Below the pieces are notes generated by a model. It did no database searches. It was not told the origin of the DNA and was given only the letters and a program-made list of their open reading frames with translations. 64,000 nt of DNA from Ectothiorhodospira magna (lineage in GTDB: Bacteria; Pseudomonadota; Gammaproteobacteria; Ectothiorhodospirales; Ectothiorhodospiraceae), in contig NZ_FOFO01000015.1 of the NCBI RefSeq assembly GCF_900110965.1, forward strand, positions 1 to 64,000. Reading direction: 5' to 3'. The position numbers were made by a program, and so were the translations under genes. Numbering within the stretch: the first letter of the stretch is position 1; each line of letters starts with the position of its first letter. Below, one piece after another: positions 37,185 to 46,069 of this stretch.

Positions 37185-37735
37185 TTTTCCGCGATGCTCA
37201 AGGCGGCACGCAGATAATGGAACATGGACCATAAGGTCAGGGCGGCGGCCACATAGAGCAGTATCAGACCCAGGGTAAAGGTGGGCAGCCCCAGGATAGG
37301 CTGGGCATGCAACAACAGGAAAATGGCCACCATCTGGGCGGTGGTCTTGAGTTTGCCGATCCAGGACACAGCCACCTTGCCCCGCTGCCCCAACTCGGCC
37401 ATCCATTCCCGCAGGGCGGAAATGGCAATTTCCCGCCCGATGATGATGGCGGCGGCCACCGCCAGCAGCATACCGCCCGGATTGTCCACCAACAGCACCA
37501 GGGCCGTGGCCACCATCAGTTTATCTGCCACCGGATCGAGAAAGGCGCCGAAACTGGAGGTCTGCCCCAGACGCCGGGCCAGATAACCATCCAGCCAGTC
37601 GGTGATGGCCGCCAGGGCAAAGATCATGGCGCTCACCGGCCCGGACAGGGGATGGGGATAATAATAGACCACCACGATCAGGGGGATCAGGGCGATGCGC
37701 ATCCAGGTGAGAAGATTGGGAATCGAGAATGTCAT
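37181..37735 (-). CDS. pgsA: Phosphatidylglycerophosphate synthase PgsA
   Basis: A 184-residue inner-membrane CDP-alcohol phosphatidyltransferase making phosphatidylglycerol phosphate from CDP-diacylglycerol and glycerol-3-phosphate. N-terminal IPNLLTWMRIALIPLIV and the catalytic motif TDWLDGYLARRLGQTSSFGA, continuing FLDPVADK, supply the D-x2-D-G-x2-A-R-x8-G-x3-D-x3-D pattern in full. Multiple hydrophobic helices follow. It starts 3 bases after uvrC, the usual uvrY-uvrC-pgsA order of gammaproteobacteria, here with extra genes between uvrY and uvrC. Confidence 0.94.
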   Translation of the reverse strand: MTFSIPNLLTWMRIALIPLIVVVYYYPHPLSGPVSAMIFALAAITDWLDGYLARRLGQTSSFGAFLDPVADKLMVATALVLLVDNPGGMLLAVAAAIIIGREIAISALREWMAELGQRGKVAVSWIGKLKTTAQMVAIFLLLHAQPILGLPTFTLGLILLYVAAALTLWSMFHYLRAALSIAEN

Positions 37736-37738
37736 GGA

Positions 37739-39574
37739 TCAGTCGTCATGTAGCGAATCGAAAATCTGCTGCGCCAGCTTGCGACTGATGCCGGGCACCT
37801 TGGCGAGCGCTTCCACATCGGCACGGCGCACCCCTTGAAGCCCGCCGAAGTGCTTCAGTAACTGCTGGCGTCGCTTGGGACCCATGCCGGGTATCTGCTC
37901 CAGCGGTGAGGTACTTCGGGTTCTGGCACGGCGCTGCCGGTGCCCGGTGAGGGCAAAGCGGTGGGCTTCGTCCCGAATCTGCTGGATGAGATGCAGTGCC
38001 CTGGAACCCGGCGGCAGTATAGACGGCTGGGCCGTATCGCTCAAGATCAGGGTTTCGGTCCCCGGACGGCGGTCCTCCCCCTTGGCCACACCCACCACCA
38101 TGACGCCACTGACCTGCAGTGTCTCCAGCACCTCCAGGGCCTGACGCACCTGACCCTTGCCGCCATCGATCAACAGGATATCCGGCAATATGCCTTCACC
38201 GGCCTTGAGACGGGTGTACCGGCGCATCAGGGCCTGATGCAGGGCAGCGTAGTCATCCCCCGGCGTGATGCCCTTGATGTTGAAACGGCGGTAATCGGAT
38301 TTGATCGGCCCGTTTCTATCAAAGACCACGCAGGCGGCCACCGTTGCCTCGCCCTGGGTGTGACTGACGTCGAAACATTCCATGCGCTGCGGCGGTTCCG
38401 CCAGATCCAGTGCCTCTTGCAGGGCTGCCAGACGCGCCGCCATGCCCGCCCGCTCAGCCAACACCGTGGCCAGGGTCAGCCGGGCGTTACTGCTGGCCAT
38501 CTCAAGCCAGCGGGCCTGTTCTCCGCCCACCTGCCAGGCCAGACTGACCCGCTGGCCACGTCGCAGGGAAAGCATCTCTTCCAAAATCTCCGGGTCCTGG
38601 GGCGCATGGCTGAGAATCAGTTGGCGGGGGATGTCACGATTCAGGTAATACTGCCCCAGCAATGCGGTCATCAACCCTGGGTCAGTGACATCATCGGGCA
38701 CCTGGGGAAACAGGGATCGGTTACCCAGATTCAGCCCCCCGCGCATGGAAAAAACCTGCACACAGACCTTCCCCGCCTCCCGGGCAAGGGCGATGATATC
38801 CACGTCGCCACCTTCTGCGCTGACATACTGACGCTCACAGAACTGCCGCAGCCGTGCAATCTGATCCCGGATACGGGCAGCCCGTTCGTAGTCCAGGGCG
38901 ACGGCAGCCTGCTCCATGGCCTGTACCAGATGGGCAATAATGGGTTCACTGCGTCCTTCAAGAAAATCCACGGCATGCCCCACGTCCACACCATAGGCAT
39001 CGGCGTCGATCAAACCGACACAGGGTCCGCTGCAGCGCTGAATCTGATACTGCAAACAGGCCCGGGAACGGTTCTCAAAGACACTGTCCTGACAGGGACG
39101 GATCAGAAACAGCTTTTGCAATAGTTCTATGGTTTCACGGACTGCCCGGCCCGAGGCATAGGGGCCAAAATAGCGGCCCGAGGTCTTGCGAGCGCCACGA
39201 TGAAAAGCCAGACGGGGATAGGGATGATGGGAAATAAAGATATAGGGATAGGACTTGTCATCCCGCAACAGGATGTTATAGCGGGGTCGCTGGGCTTTGA
39301 TCAGGTTGTTTTCCAGCAGCAGCGCCTCCACCTCGCTGCGGGTGACGATGATCTGGATATCCCGAATCCGGGCCACCATGGCGGCGATCCGGGCATTGGC
39401 CGGGGTGCCGCGAAAATAGCTGGACACCCGCTGCTTGAGGTTTTTGGCCTTGCCCACATAGAGCACAACGCCATCCTCCCCCAACATCCGGTACACCCCC
39501 GGTTGGGTGGTCAGTTCAGCCAGAAAACGCTCAGGATCAAATGGGTCGGACCGGACCCCTTCGCTGATGATCAT
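37739..39574 (-). CDS. uvrC: UvrABC excinuclease subunit C
   Basis: A 611-residue nucleotide-excision repair nuclease. The GIY-YIG domain is at residues 20-100 (GVYRMLGEDGVVLYVGKAKN), the cysteine cluster region at CLQYQIQRCSGPC, the UVR domain near VALDYERAARIRDQI, the RNase H-like nuclease with ECFDVSHTQGEATVA and LLIDGGKGQV, and tandem helix-hairpin-helix motifs at the C terminus (IPGMGPKRRQQLLKHFGG). Full length. The ATG overlaps the stop of the uracil-DNA glycosylase gene (ATGA), linking two DNA repair functions in one transcript. Confidence 0.95.
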   Translation of the reverse strand: MIISEGVRSDPFDPERFLAELTTQPGVYRMLGEDGVVLYVGKAKNLKQRVSSYFRGTPANARIAAMVARIRDIQIIVTRSEVEALLLENNLIKAQRPRYNILLRDDKSYPYIFISHHPYPRLAFHRGARKTSGRYFGPYASGRAVRETIELLQKLFLIRPCQDSVFENRSRACLQYQIQRCSGPCVGLIDADAYGVDVGHAVDFLEGRSEPIIAHLVQAMEQAAVALDYERAARIRDQIARLRQFCERQYVSAEGGDVDIIALAREAGKVCVQVFSMRGGLNLGNRSLFPQVPDDVTDPGLMTALLGQYYLNRDIPRQLILSHAPQDPEILEEMLSLRRGQRVSLAWQVGGEQARWLEMASSNARLTLATVLAERAGMAARLAALQEALDLAEPPQRMECFDVSHTQGEATVAACVVFDRNGPIKSDYRRFNIKGITPGDDYAALHQALMRRYTRLKAGEGILPDILLIDGGKGQVRQALEVLETLQVSGVMVVGVAKGEDRRPGTETLILSDTAQPSILPPGSRALHLIQQIRDEAHRFALTGHRQRRARTRSTSPLEQIPGMGPKRRQQLLKHFGGLQGVRRADVEALAKVPGISRKLAQQIFDSLHDD

Positions 39575-40221
39575 GCCCCATCCAGATGCTGCTTCACCCG
39601 TGCAAACACCGCCGTGAACATGTCACGGGTCAGGCGTCCTGTCTGGGTGTTGTAACGACTGCAGTGGTAGGAGTCCACCAGAGTCAGCCCGTTGCCCAGG
39701 GTGTGCTCATGACCATGGCCAAACCGGTGGGCCGACTGCCGCAACCCCAGGGCGCGCAGTACCGCATTGTGGGCCACGGTACCCAGGGCCAGCACCACGC
39801 TGTCTGGAGCCAGCAAGGCCAGTTCCTGGGCCAGGTAATCGTTGCAGGCCCGAACTTCAAGGGTAAGGGGCTTGTTCTCCGGGGGCAGACATTTGACGGC
39901 ATTGGTGATTCGGCAATCCTTGAGCCTCAACCCGTCATCACGGCTGGTGGATTCCGGCGCAGTGGAAAACCCCATCTCAAACAGGGTCTGGTAGAGCAAA
40001 ATCCCCGCAAAATCCCCCGTAAATGGCCGGCCTGAAGCATTGGCCCCATGCATCCCCGGCGCCAGCCCCACGATCAGCAGCCGGGCATCGGGATCGCCAA
40101 AAGGAGGCACCGGGGCCCCATGATAGCCGGGATGACGGGCGCGCACCTGGGCCAAAAAATCCACCAGCCGCGGACAACGGGTACAGGCCGGATCAAAACA
40201 GTCCGGCGGGACAGGATACAT
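39571..40221 (-). CDS. Type-5 uracil-DNA glycosylase (UdgB-like)
   Basis: 216 residues. The N-terminal cysteines CFDPACTRCPRL plus a later NAVKCLPPENKP cysteine fit the iron-sulfur ligands of family 4/5 UDGs. The active-site motif is GLAPGMHGANASGRPFTGD, whose GLAPG-H-ANR/S-GRPFTGD pattern is that of UdgB, and the C-terminal motif is VDSYHCSRYNTQTG. Family 5 lacks the usual catalytic polar residue of motif 1 and acts on uracil and other deaminated bases. It lies between uvrY and uvrC; this position is not in the E. coli order. Confidence 0.87.
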   Translation of the reverse strand: MYPVPPDCFDPACTRCPRLVDFLAQVRARHPGYHGAPVPPFGDPDARLLIVGLAPGMHGANASGRPFTGDFAGILLYQTLFEMGFSTAPESTSRDDGLRLKDCRITNAVKCLPPENKPLTLEVRACNDYLAQELALLAPDSVVLALGTVAHNAVLRALGLRQSAHRFGHGHEHTLGNGLTLVDSYHCSRYNTQTGRLTRDMFTAVFARVKQHLDGA

Positions 40222-40226
40222 TGAAT

Positions 40227-40949
40227 CTACTCATCAGAGGATGGGCAAGGGGCCATAATACCCCGGTCGATGGCCATACGGTAAAGCGCCAGGTCCGACC
40301 CACAGCCCAGTTTGTCGCGCAAACGGGCCTTGTAGGTACTGACCGTCTTCACATTCAAATCCAGCGCGGCGGCGATCTCTCCCGGTTTCTTGCCTGCCAC
40401 CAGCAGCATCAGGATCTGGCGTTCCCGATAGGAGAGCCGGGTCATGGGATCAGGGTCACCCACATCGGTTTGGGCCAGTTTTTTCGCCACACTGGGGGTA
40501 ACATGCCGGTCGCCCCGCATGGCCAGCCGGATGGCATGAACCAACTCATCCTCTCCGGCACCCTTGCTCAGATAACCGGCCACGCCGCTGTCGAGCATCC
40601 AGCCCACATGGGGGCCATCCTCCTCCACCGTCAGGGCAATCACCTTCAGCCCTGGCTGCAGGGCCAGCGCCTTGCGGGTGGCCTCCAGCCCCCCCATGCC
40701 GGGCATGTTGAGGTCCATCAGAACCACATCAGGACGCAGGCGGGACAATTGCTCCAGGGCCTCCTCACCGGAAGCGGCCTCACCCACCACCTTGATGCCG
40801 GTACGGTCGGTCTGGGCATCCAGTAGTCCACGGATGGCGCGCCGCACCAGCAGGTGATCGTCCACCAGCAACACGTCCACCATCAGGGCCGTTTGCAAGG
40901 TATCGTCCACACGCCCCCTCGGGGGATGAATCCCGGTTGAGGAAGCCAT
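40227..40949 (-). CDS. uvrY: Response regulator UvrY/GacA
   Basis: A NarL/FixJ-type regulator. Receiver: VDVLLVDDHLLVRRAIRGLL, phospho-site DVVLMDLNMPGMGGLEAT and lysine in GYLSKGAGEDEL. LuxR-type helix-turn-helix at the C terminus: LSYRERQILMLLVAGKKPGE and LNVKTVSTYKARLRDKL. Position upstream of uvrC is the conserved GacA/UvrY location; the partner kinase BarA/GacS would be elsewhere and the targets are CsrA-sponging small RNAs. The start given has AAGGA at good distance and adds about 22 residues to the canonical N terminus; an ATG at 40883 (MVDVLLV) matches the family better but has no clear ribosome site. Confidence 0.88.
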   Translation of the reverse strand: MASSTGIHPPRGRVDDTLQTALMVDVLLVDDHLLVRRAIRGLLDAQTDRTGIKVVGEAASGEEALEQLSRLRPDVVLMDLNMPGMGGLEATRKALALQPGLKVIALTVEEDGPHVGWMLDSGVAGYLSKGAGEDELVHAIRLAMRGDRHVTPSVAKKLAQTDVGDPDPMTRLSYRERQILMLLVAGKKPGEIAAALDLNVKTVSTYKARLRDKLGCGSDLALYRMAIDRGIMAPCPSSDE

Positions 40950-40952
40950 GAT

Positions 40953-41420
40953 TTACCAGTCCTTGTAGGGGTGCCGGACCAGACTGGTGTTGTAATAGCG
41001 GATATCATGGGACACTTCCTCTCCCGCCCAGTCCGGCAGGAGGGGGGTGTCATCCACATGGCGCAGTTCCACCTCGGCCACCACCAGCCCCGCGTTGTCG
41101 CCCTCAAACACGTCCACTTCCCAGACATGGTCGCCGTGGGGCACATAGTGGCGGGTTTTTTCGATCAGGGGGCGAATGCACAGGGTATCGAGCAACTGGC
41201 GGGCATCAGCGACCGGGATGGCATATTCAAATTCCTGGCGCTCAATGCCCAGGGTGGCGCTTTTGATGTTCAGATGGGCGCTGTCGTCGGAGATACGCAC
41301 CCGAATGGAACTGTGCTCATTGCCACACAGGTAGCCCTGGCGATAGCGGACACAGTGAGTGGCTTGGGTTTTCCATGCCTCTGAAACCACAAGAAATTTT
41401 TTTTCGATTTCCTGTCCCAT
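40953..41420 (-). CDS. CYTH-domain triphosphatase-like protein
   Basis: 155 residues. The N-terminal MGQEIEKKFLV carries the EIEKKF signature of the CYTH (adenylyl cyclase CyaB/thiamine triphosphatase) superfamily. It is followed by RYRQGYLCGNEHSSIRVRIS, then IKSATLGIERQEFEY, IEKTRHYVP and WEVDVFEGDNAGLVVAEVEL, the alternating charged strands that line the triphosphate tunnel. Small CYTH proteins of this kind are mostly inorganic triphosphatases; substrate not provable here. The start was set at MGQEIEKK. It precedes the regulator gene by 3 bases. Confidence 0.87.
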   Translation of the reverse strand: MGQEIEKKFLVVSEAWKTQATHCVRYRQGYLCGNEHSSIRVRISDDSAHLNIKSATLGIERQEFEYAIPVADARQLLDTLCIRPLIEKTRHYVPHGDHVWEVDVFEGDNAGLVVAEVELRHVDDTPLLPDWAGEEVSHDIRYYNTSLVRHPYKDW

Positions 41421-41510
41421 GGCGATCCGTGGACACCCCCGCAGTGGATACGCCCGCCATGCTAACACGATTTAAAAGGCTTGCGGACACCGGATACCCC
41501 AGTGTCACCA

Positions 41511-42482
41511 TCAGAAATGAAGCAGGGCCGATCCCCAGGTGAAACCGCCACCGAAGGCTTCCATCAGCACCAGGTCGCCCCGCTTGATGCGTCCATCACG
41601 CACCGCGGCATCCAGGGCCAGGGGAACCGAGGCAGCAGAGGTGTTGCCGTGCTGTTCCACAGTCACGATCACCTTCTCCATGGGCATCTTCAACTTGCGG
41701 GCGGTGGCCTGGATGATCCGGATATTGGCCTGATGGGGAATCAGCCAGTCCACCTGGGACTGTTCGATGCCATTGGCTTCCAGGGTTTCCTCCACAATGC
41801 GGCCCAGGGTGTTGACCGCCCACTTGAACACCTCATTGCCCTTCATCTGCAGGTAGGCCTCGCCGGCCACCATCTGGGCATAACCCTTACCGATACCTCT
41901 GGGTACGCTCAGCAGGCTCTCGTAGCGGCCATCGGCATGCAGATGGGTGGACAGGATACCCGGTGTTTCTGAAGCCTCCAGCACCACTGCGCCTGCACCG
42001 TCACCAAACAGCACACAGGTGCCCCGATCGTTCCAGTCCAGGATACGAGAGATGGTTTCGGCGCCCACCACCAGGGCGCAGCGGGCACTGCCGGCACGGA
42101 TGAACTGATTGGCTACCCCCAAGGCATAGACAAACCCGGTACATACGGCCTGCACATCAAAGGCGGCACAGCCATTGTGAACCCCCAATCGCTGCTGCAA
42201 CAGGCAGGCGGTACTGGGAAACACCTGATCCGGGGTGGTGGTGCCGACGATGATCAGATCAATATCTTCCGGGCGGCGCCCTGCTGCGGCCAGGGCAGAC
42301 CGTGCCGCCTGCTCTGCCAGGTCACAGGTGGTTTCCTCGGGGCCAACAACATGGCGCTGCCCGATACCGGTACGCTCACGAATCCATTCATCGGAAGTTT
42401 CCACGATCTTTTCCAGATCGTGATTGGTCAGCACCTGTTCCGGAAGATAGCTCCCGGTGCCCGTAATCCGGGAGTAGATCAC
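41511..42482 (-). CDS. fabH: Beta-ketoacyl-ACP synthase III (FabH)
   Basis: A 323-residue enzyme starting fatty-acid synthesis from acetyl-CoA and malonyl-ACP. Active-site cysteine in [14 protein letters not shown], histidine in [12 protein letters not shown] and asparagine in [11 protein letters not shown], all intact. GTG start overlaps the plsX stop (GTGA). In most gammaproteobacteria fabD, fabG and acpP follow; here the next gene is the CYTH protein, so the fab cluster is split and the remaining genes must lie elsewhere. Confidence 0.95.
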   Translation of the reverse strand: MIYSRITGTGSYLPEQVLTNHDLEKIVETSDEWIRERTGIGQRHVVGPEETTCDLAEQAARSALAAAGRRPEDIDLIIVGTTTPDQVFPSTACLLQQRLGVHNGCAAFDVQAVCTGFVYALGVANQFIRAGSARCALVVGAETISRILDWNDRGTCVLFGDGAGAVVLEASETPGILSTHLHADGRYESLLSVPRGIGKGYAQMVAGEAYLQMKGNEVFKWAVNTLGRIVEETLEANGIEQSQVDWLIPHQANIRIIQATARKLKMPMEKVIVTVEQHGNTSAASVPLALDAAVRDGRIKRGDLVLMEAFGGGFTWGSALLHF

Positions 42483-43507
42483 TGTTGGTTCGCCTCTTTG
42501 AGCAGTTCTTCCAGCCGCTTGTCGATGCGTTGCGGCACCCGTTTCTGAGCCTCCAGGCGAGCGATGCGGATGGCATTCTCGAAGGCCACGGCATCGGCCC
42601 CTCCATGGCTCTTGATCACCACCCCCTGCAGCCCCAGCAGGCTGGCACCGTTATAGGCGCGAGGATCGATGCGCTTGCGGAAGGACTTGAGCACCGGCAT
42701 GGCGACCAATGCGGCCAGTTTGCTGTACAGGCTGCCGGCAAACTCGTTGCGCATGTAGTGGGAGACCATGCGGGCCACCCCTTCACTGGTCTTGAGGGCG
42801 ACATTACCCACAAAGCCATCGCAGACCACCACGTCCACGTCACCGCAGTAGATGTCGTTGCCTTCGACGAAACCGATGTAGTTCAGGTGGCTGGCCTCAA
42901 GCATTCGCGCCGCCTCCTTGACCTGATCGTTGCCCTTGATCTCTTCCTCGCCGATGTTCAGCAGGCCGACCCGGGGCGAGGCGATATTGTCCACCGCACT
43001 GGCCAGTTCGGAACCCATCACCGCAAACTGATAAAGATGGGTGGCGGTGCAGTCCACATTGGCCCCCAGATCCAGCATGTGGGTGTGGCCCTTGATGGAC
43101 GGGATGGCAGTGATGATGGCCGGCCGGTCGATGCCCGGCAGGGTCTTTAGCACGTAGCGCGCCGTGGCCATGAGGGCGCCGGTATTGCCCGCGCTGACAC
43201 AGGCATCGGCCTGCTGGTGCTTGACCAGGTTGATGGCCACCCGCATGGACGAATCCTTCTTGTTGCGCAGGGCCTGGGAAGGCGGCTCGTCCATACCCAC
43301 CACCTGGCCGGCATGATGCAGGCGCAGCCGGTCCGACGGCGCCTTGCCACAGGCAGCCAGTTCCTCCCCGATCCGCGCCTTGTCGCCCACCAGGATCAGA
43401 TGAATATCAGGATAGGCTTCCAGGGCCTGGACTGCCGCAGGGACAACCACGTGGGCACCATGATCACCGCCCATGGCATCCAGTGCGATGGTAAAGATTC
43501 CACTCAT
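42479..43507 (-). CDS. plsX: Phosphate acyltransferase PlsX
   Basis: A 342-residue enzyme forming acyl-phosphate from acyl-ACP, the first step of phospholipid synthesis with PlsY. Family marks: [66 protein letters not shown] and [19 protein letters not shown]. Length normal. Lies between rpmF and fabH in the conserved order. A 188-base gap with a perfect palindrome separates it from rpmF, more than is usual, so it may have its own promoter. Confidence 0.95.
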   Translation of the reverse strand: MSGIFTIALDAMGGDHGAHVVVPAAVQALEAYPDIHLILVGDKARIGEELAACGKAPSDRLRLHHAGQVVGMDEPPSQALRNKKDSSMRVAINLVKHQQADACVSAGNTGALMATARYVLKTLPGIDRPAIITAIPSIKGHTHMLDLGANVDCTATHLYQFAVMGSELASAVDNIASPRVGLLNIGEEEIKGNDQVKEAARMLEASHLNYIGFVEGNDIYCGDVDVVVCDGFVGNVALKTSEGVARMVSHYMRNEFAGSLYSKLAALVAMPVLKSFRKRIDPRAYNGASLLGLQGVVIKSHGGADAVAFENAIRIARLEAQKRVPQRIDKRLEELLKEANQQ

Positions 43508-43661
43508 GGGAAAACCTGCATTGAATCAGCGGGAAAGAGCTTTGCGGACCTAAAAATCCACCAAGCCCATGAAATACTGCCTGCGGGTCCATCCGGTAGG
43601 CGGCACGACGTGGGCAGGATCACATCCACGCCGGCCACGCCCTGTCGGGGCAGACTGCCGT

Positions 43662-43685
43662 GACCGGACCCGGCCGGGTCCGGTC
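43662..43685. repeat. Perfect 24-base palindrome after rpmF
   Basis: GACCGGACCCGG followed directly by its reverse complement CCGGGTCCGGTC, 10 bases after the rpmF stop. In mRNA it would fold into a very stable hairpin. Without a T run it is not a classic terminator, but it could stop or protect the rpmF message or be a protein-binding site. Confidence 0.6.
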
Positions 43686-43695
43686 GGCATGGGCC

Positions 43696-43887
43696 TTATT
43701 CGTCGTCCTGCTGATCCTTGGGCTTGATCACCTGACGGCCACGGTAGAAACCATCGGCACTGATGTGGTGACGGCGATGGATCTCACCAGTGGTGGGTTC
43801 GGTGGACAGGGTGGGACCCTTGAGGGCGTCGTGGGAACGACGCATGCCCCGGCGGGAAGGGGTGGTGCGACCTTGTGCAACAGCCAT
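43696..43887 (-). CDS. rpmF: 50S ribosomal protein L32
   Basis: 63 residues, basic. [20 protein letters not shown] and [17 protein letters not shown] are the L32 signature. This is the cysteine-free form (no CxxC zinc site). The C terminus is slightly extended and acidic (KDQQDDE). A GGAG site lies about 8 bases before the ATG. It follows yceD in the usual order, but a terminator-like hairpin stands between the two genes. Confidence 0.95.
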   Translation of the reverse strand: MAVAQGRTTPSRRGMRRSHDALKGPTLSTEPTTGEIHRRHHISADGFYRGRQVIKPKDQQDDE

Positions 43888-43910
43888 GGTGTCATCTCCA
43901 GATCTATACT

Positions 43911-43958
43911 AAAAAAACATCAATGCCCCACGGGTCCCGACCGGAACCCGGGGGGCAT
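43911..43958 (-). terminator. Terminator-like hairpin between yceD and rpmF
   Basis: On the minus strand ATGCCCC (43958-43952) pairs with GGGGCAT (43929-43923), with inner GGGT/ACCC pairing, then five bases and TTTTTTT at 43917-43911. It lies between the yceD stop and the rpmF start, so it could attenuate read-through into rpmF. Confidence 0.5.
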
Positions 43959-43966
43959 GGGGTGTT

Positions 43967-44509
43967 TCAACTGTCTGCGTCCTGCCCGCCCTTGAGGCGA
44001 CCCAGCACGGCAAACGGGTTGTTCTCCTGTTTTTGCGCCGCCTTCAGTTCCCGGTCATTGAACTCGGACCGAAAATGCGCCGCACAGGTCTGCGCCGGGT
44101 GCAGGGGCACCACCGGCAGGCACAGCATCAGTTCGTCTTCCACCAGCGCCGCCAGATTCAGGCGCTCATCGCCGACCACCAGCAGGTCTTCCTCGTCCAG
44201 GGCGCCGGCGGCCTGACGATCTTCCTGCACCAGCCGCATCTCGAAACGACTGTCCACCGGCAACCTCATGGGTTCCAGGCAACGCTGGCACAGGGGAGCC
44301 AGTTCGGCCACCACATGGCCGGCCAGCCGGGGTCTGCCGGAGGGGCCGCGATCAAAGGTCAGTGCCACCCGGCACAGACCCCGGGCCGGCTCGCCCATCG
44401 CCACCGCCAGACGAGGCATGGCGGCCATATCCAGTACGCCCTCCAGGACGCGGGACTTGTCCGCCAGGCGGAAGGGATCGACCAGTTCGGGTAGCAGGCT
44501 GTCGGACAT
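43967..44509 (-). CDS. yceD: YceD/DUF177 family protein
   Basis: 180 residues. The central cysteine pair in LAPLCQRCLEPMRLPVDSRF and the acidic EEDLLVVGDERLNLAALVED segment are family marks, followed by LCLPVVPLHPAQTCAAHF. YceD is linked to ribosomal RNA maturation in plants and bacteria and is nearly always next to rpmF. It is divergent from the pyruvate carboxylase genes, while in E. coli it is divergent from the Maf gene yceF; here pycAB separates yceD from maf. Confidence 0.9.
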   Translation of the reverse strand: MSDSLLPELVDPFRLADKSRVLEGVLDMAAMPRLAVAMGEPARGLCRVALTFDRGPSGRPRLAGHVVAELAPLCQRCLEPMRLPVDSRFEMRLVQEDRQAAGALDEEDLLVVGDERLNLAALVEDELMLCLPVVPLHPAQTCAAHFRSEFNDRELKAAQKQENNPFAVLGRLKGGQDADS

Positions 44510-44632
44510 AAGCGCGCAATTCTAAAGGCGTTCTCGCACCAGTGTCAAAAGCAATCTGCCCCCTTCTGCTTGAAAAGCCCCGCCCGGTTCAAGGATACTG
44601 AGGTCTTTGCTTATAACGTGCGGGATGCTTGC

Positions 44633-46051
44633 GTGATACACAAGTTACTGATTGCCAACCGCGGTGAGATCGCCGTCCGCATCATCCGTGCCTGCGCGGA
44701 AATGGGGATAACCTCGGTGGCGGTCTACACCGACGCCGACCGCCACGGCCTCCATGTCAAGAAGGCCGATGAATCCTACTCCCTGGGCCCCGACTCCCTG
44801 GCCGGCTACCTGAACATTCATCGCCTGGTGAACGTGGCCCGCGGCGCCGGCTGTGACGCCATTCACCCCGGCTACGGTTTCCTGTCGGAGAATCCCCAGT
44901 TCGCCCAGAACTGCGCCCGGCGCGGCATCCGGTTCATCGGCCCGGAGGCGGAGATCATCCGCCGCATGGGCGACAAGATCGCCGCCCGGGAGGCCATGAT
45001 CGCCGCCGGCGTCCCGGTGGTCCCCGGCAGCGAGGGCAACCTCAAGGATGTGGACGAGGCCGCCGTCCTGGCGGAAAAGATCGGCTATCCGGTCATGCTC
45101 AAGGCCACCAATGGCGGCGGTGGCCGGGGCATCCGCCGCTGCGACGACGAGGCCGCCCTGCGCCACAACTATGAGCGGGTGCGTTCCGAGGCCACCAAGG
45201 CCTTCGGCAGCACCGAGATCTTCATGGAAAAGGCCATCGTCAATCCGCGCCATATCGAGGTGCAGATTCTGGCCGACCGCCACGGCAACGTGATTCACCT
45301 GTTCGAGCGCGACTGCTCCATCCAGCGCCGCCACCAGAAGCTGGTGGAGATTGCCCCCTCTCCCCAACTCTCCGAGGCCCAGCGCCGGGAGGTGGGCGAG
45401 CTGGCGGTACGGGCGGCCCGGGCGGTGAACTATGAAAACGCCGGCACGGTGGAGTTCCTCATGGACGCCGACGGTCGCTTCTACTTCATGGAGATGAACA
45501 CCCGGCTGCAGGTGGAACACCCGGTCACCGAAATGATCACCGGCGTGGATATCGTGCAGGAACAGATCCGCGTGGCCGCCGGACTGCCCCTCACCTACAC
45601 CCAGGACCAGATCACCCGGCGTGGATTCGCGGTGGAGTTTCGCATCAACGCCGAGGATCCCAAGAACGACTTTCTACCCAGCTTTGGCCGCATCACCCGC
45701 TACTTCGCCCCCGGCGGACCGGGGGTGCGCACCGACGGCGCCATCTACACCGGCTACCATATCCCCCCTCACTATGACTCCATGTGCGCCAAGCTCGTGG
45801 TCTGGGCCATGGACTGGGACAGCCTGATCCGCCGCGCCCGTCGTGCCCTGGGGGACATGGGGGTCTACGGGGTCAAGACCACCATCCCCTATCACCTGGA
45901 AATCCTCAACAGCGAAGCCTTCCGCCAGGGCAGTTTCGACACCGGTTATGTGGATGCCCATCCAGAACTGACCGATTACTCCGTGCGCCGCCCGACCCGG
46001 GAACTGGCTGCCGTCATCGCCGCCGCCATCACGGCGCACAAGGGTCTTTAA
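44633..46051 (+). CDS. pycA: Pyruvate carboxylase subunit A (biotin carboxylase)
   Basis: 472 residues. N-terminal KLLIANRGEIAVRIIRACAE, ATP-grasp glycine loop KATNGGGGRGIRRC, then HIEVQILADRHGNVIHLFER, DCSIQRRHQKL and MEMNTRLQVEHPVTEMITG are all typical of the carboxylase that loads CO2 onto biotin. It could in principle be AccC, but pairing with the next gene, which holds the carboxyltransferase and biotin domains, points to the two-subunit pyruvate carboxylase. GTG start chosen just before IHKLLIANRGE; another GTG lies five codons upstream. It replenishes oxaloacetate. Confidence 0.9.
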   Translation: MIHKLLIANRGEIAVRIIRACAEMGITSVAVYTDADRHGLHVKKADESYSLGPDSLAGYLNIHRLVNVARGAGCDAIHPGYGFLSENPQFAQNCARRGIRFIGPEAEIIRRMGDKIAAREAMIAAGVPVVPGSEGNLKDVDEAAVLAEKIGYPVMLKATNGGGGRGIRRCDDEAALRHNYERVRSEATKAFGSTEIFMEKAIVNPRHIEVQILADRHGNVIHLFERDCSIQRRHQKLVEIAPSPQLSEAQRREVGELAVRAARAVNYENAGTVEFLMDADGRFYFMEMNTRLQVEHPVTEMITGVDIVQEQIRVAAGLPLTYTQDQITRRGFAVEFRINAEDPKNDFLPSFGRITRYFAPGGPGVRTDGAIYTGYHIPPHYDSMCAKLVVWAMDWDSLIRRARRALGDMGVYGVKTTIPYHLEILNSEAFRQGSFDTGYVDAHPELTDYSVRRPTRELAAVIAAAITAHKGL

Positions 46052-46069
46052 GACAAAAGGTATTGATCG

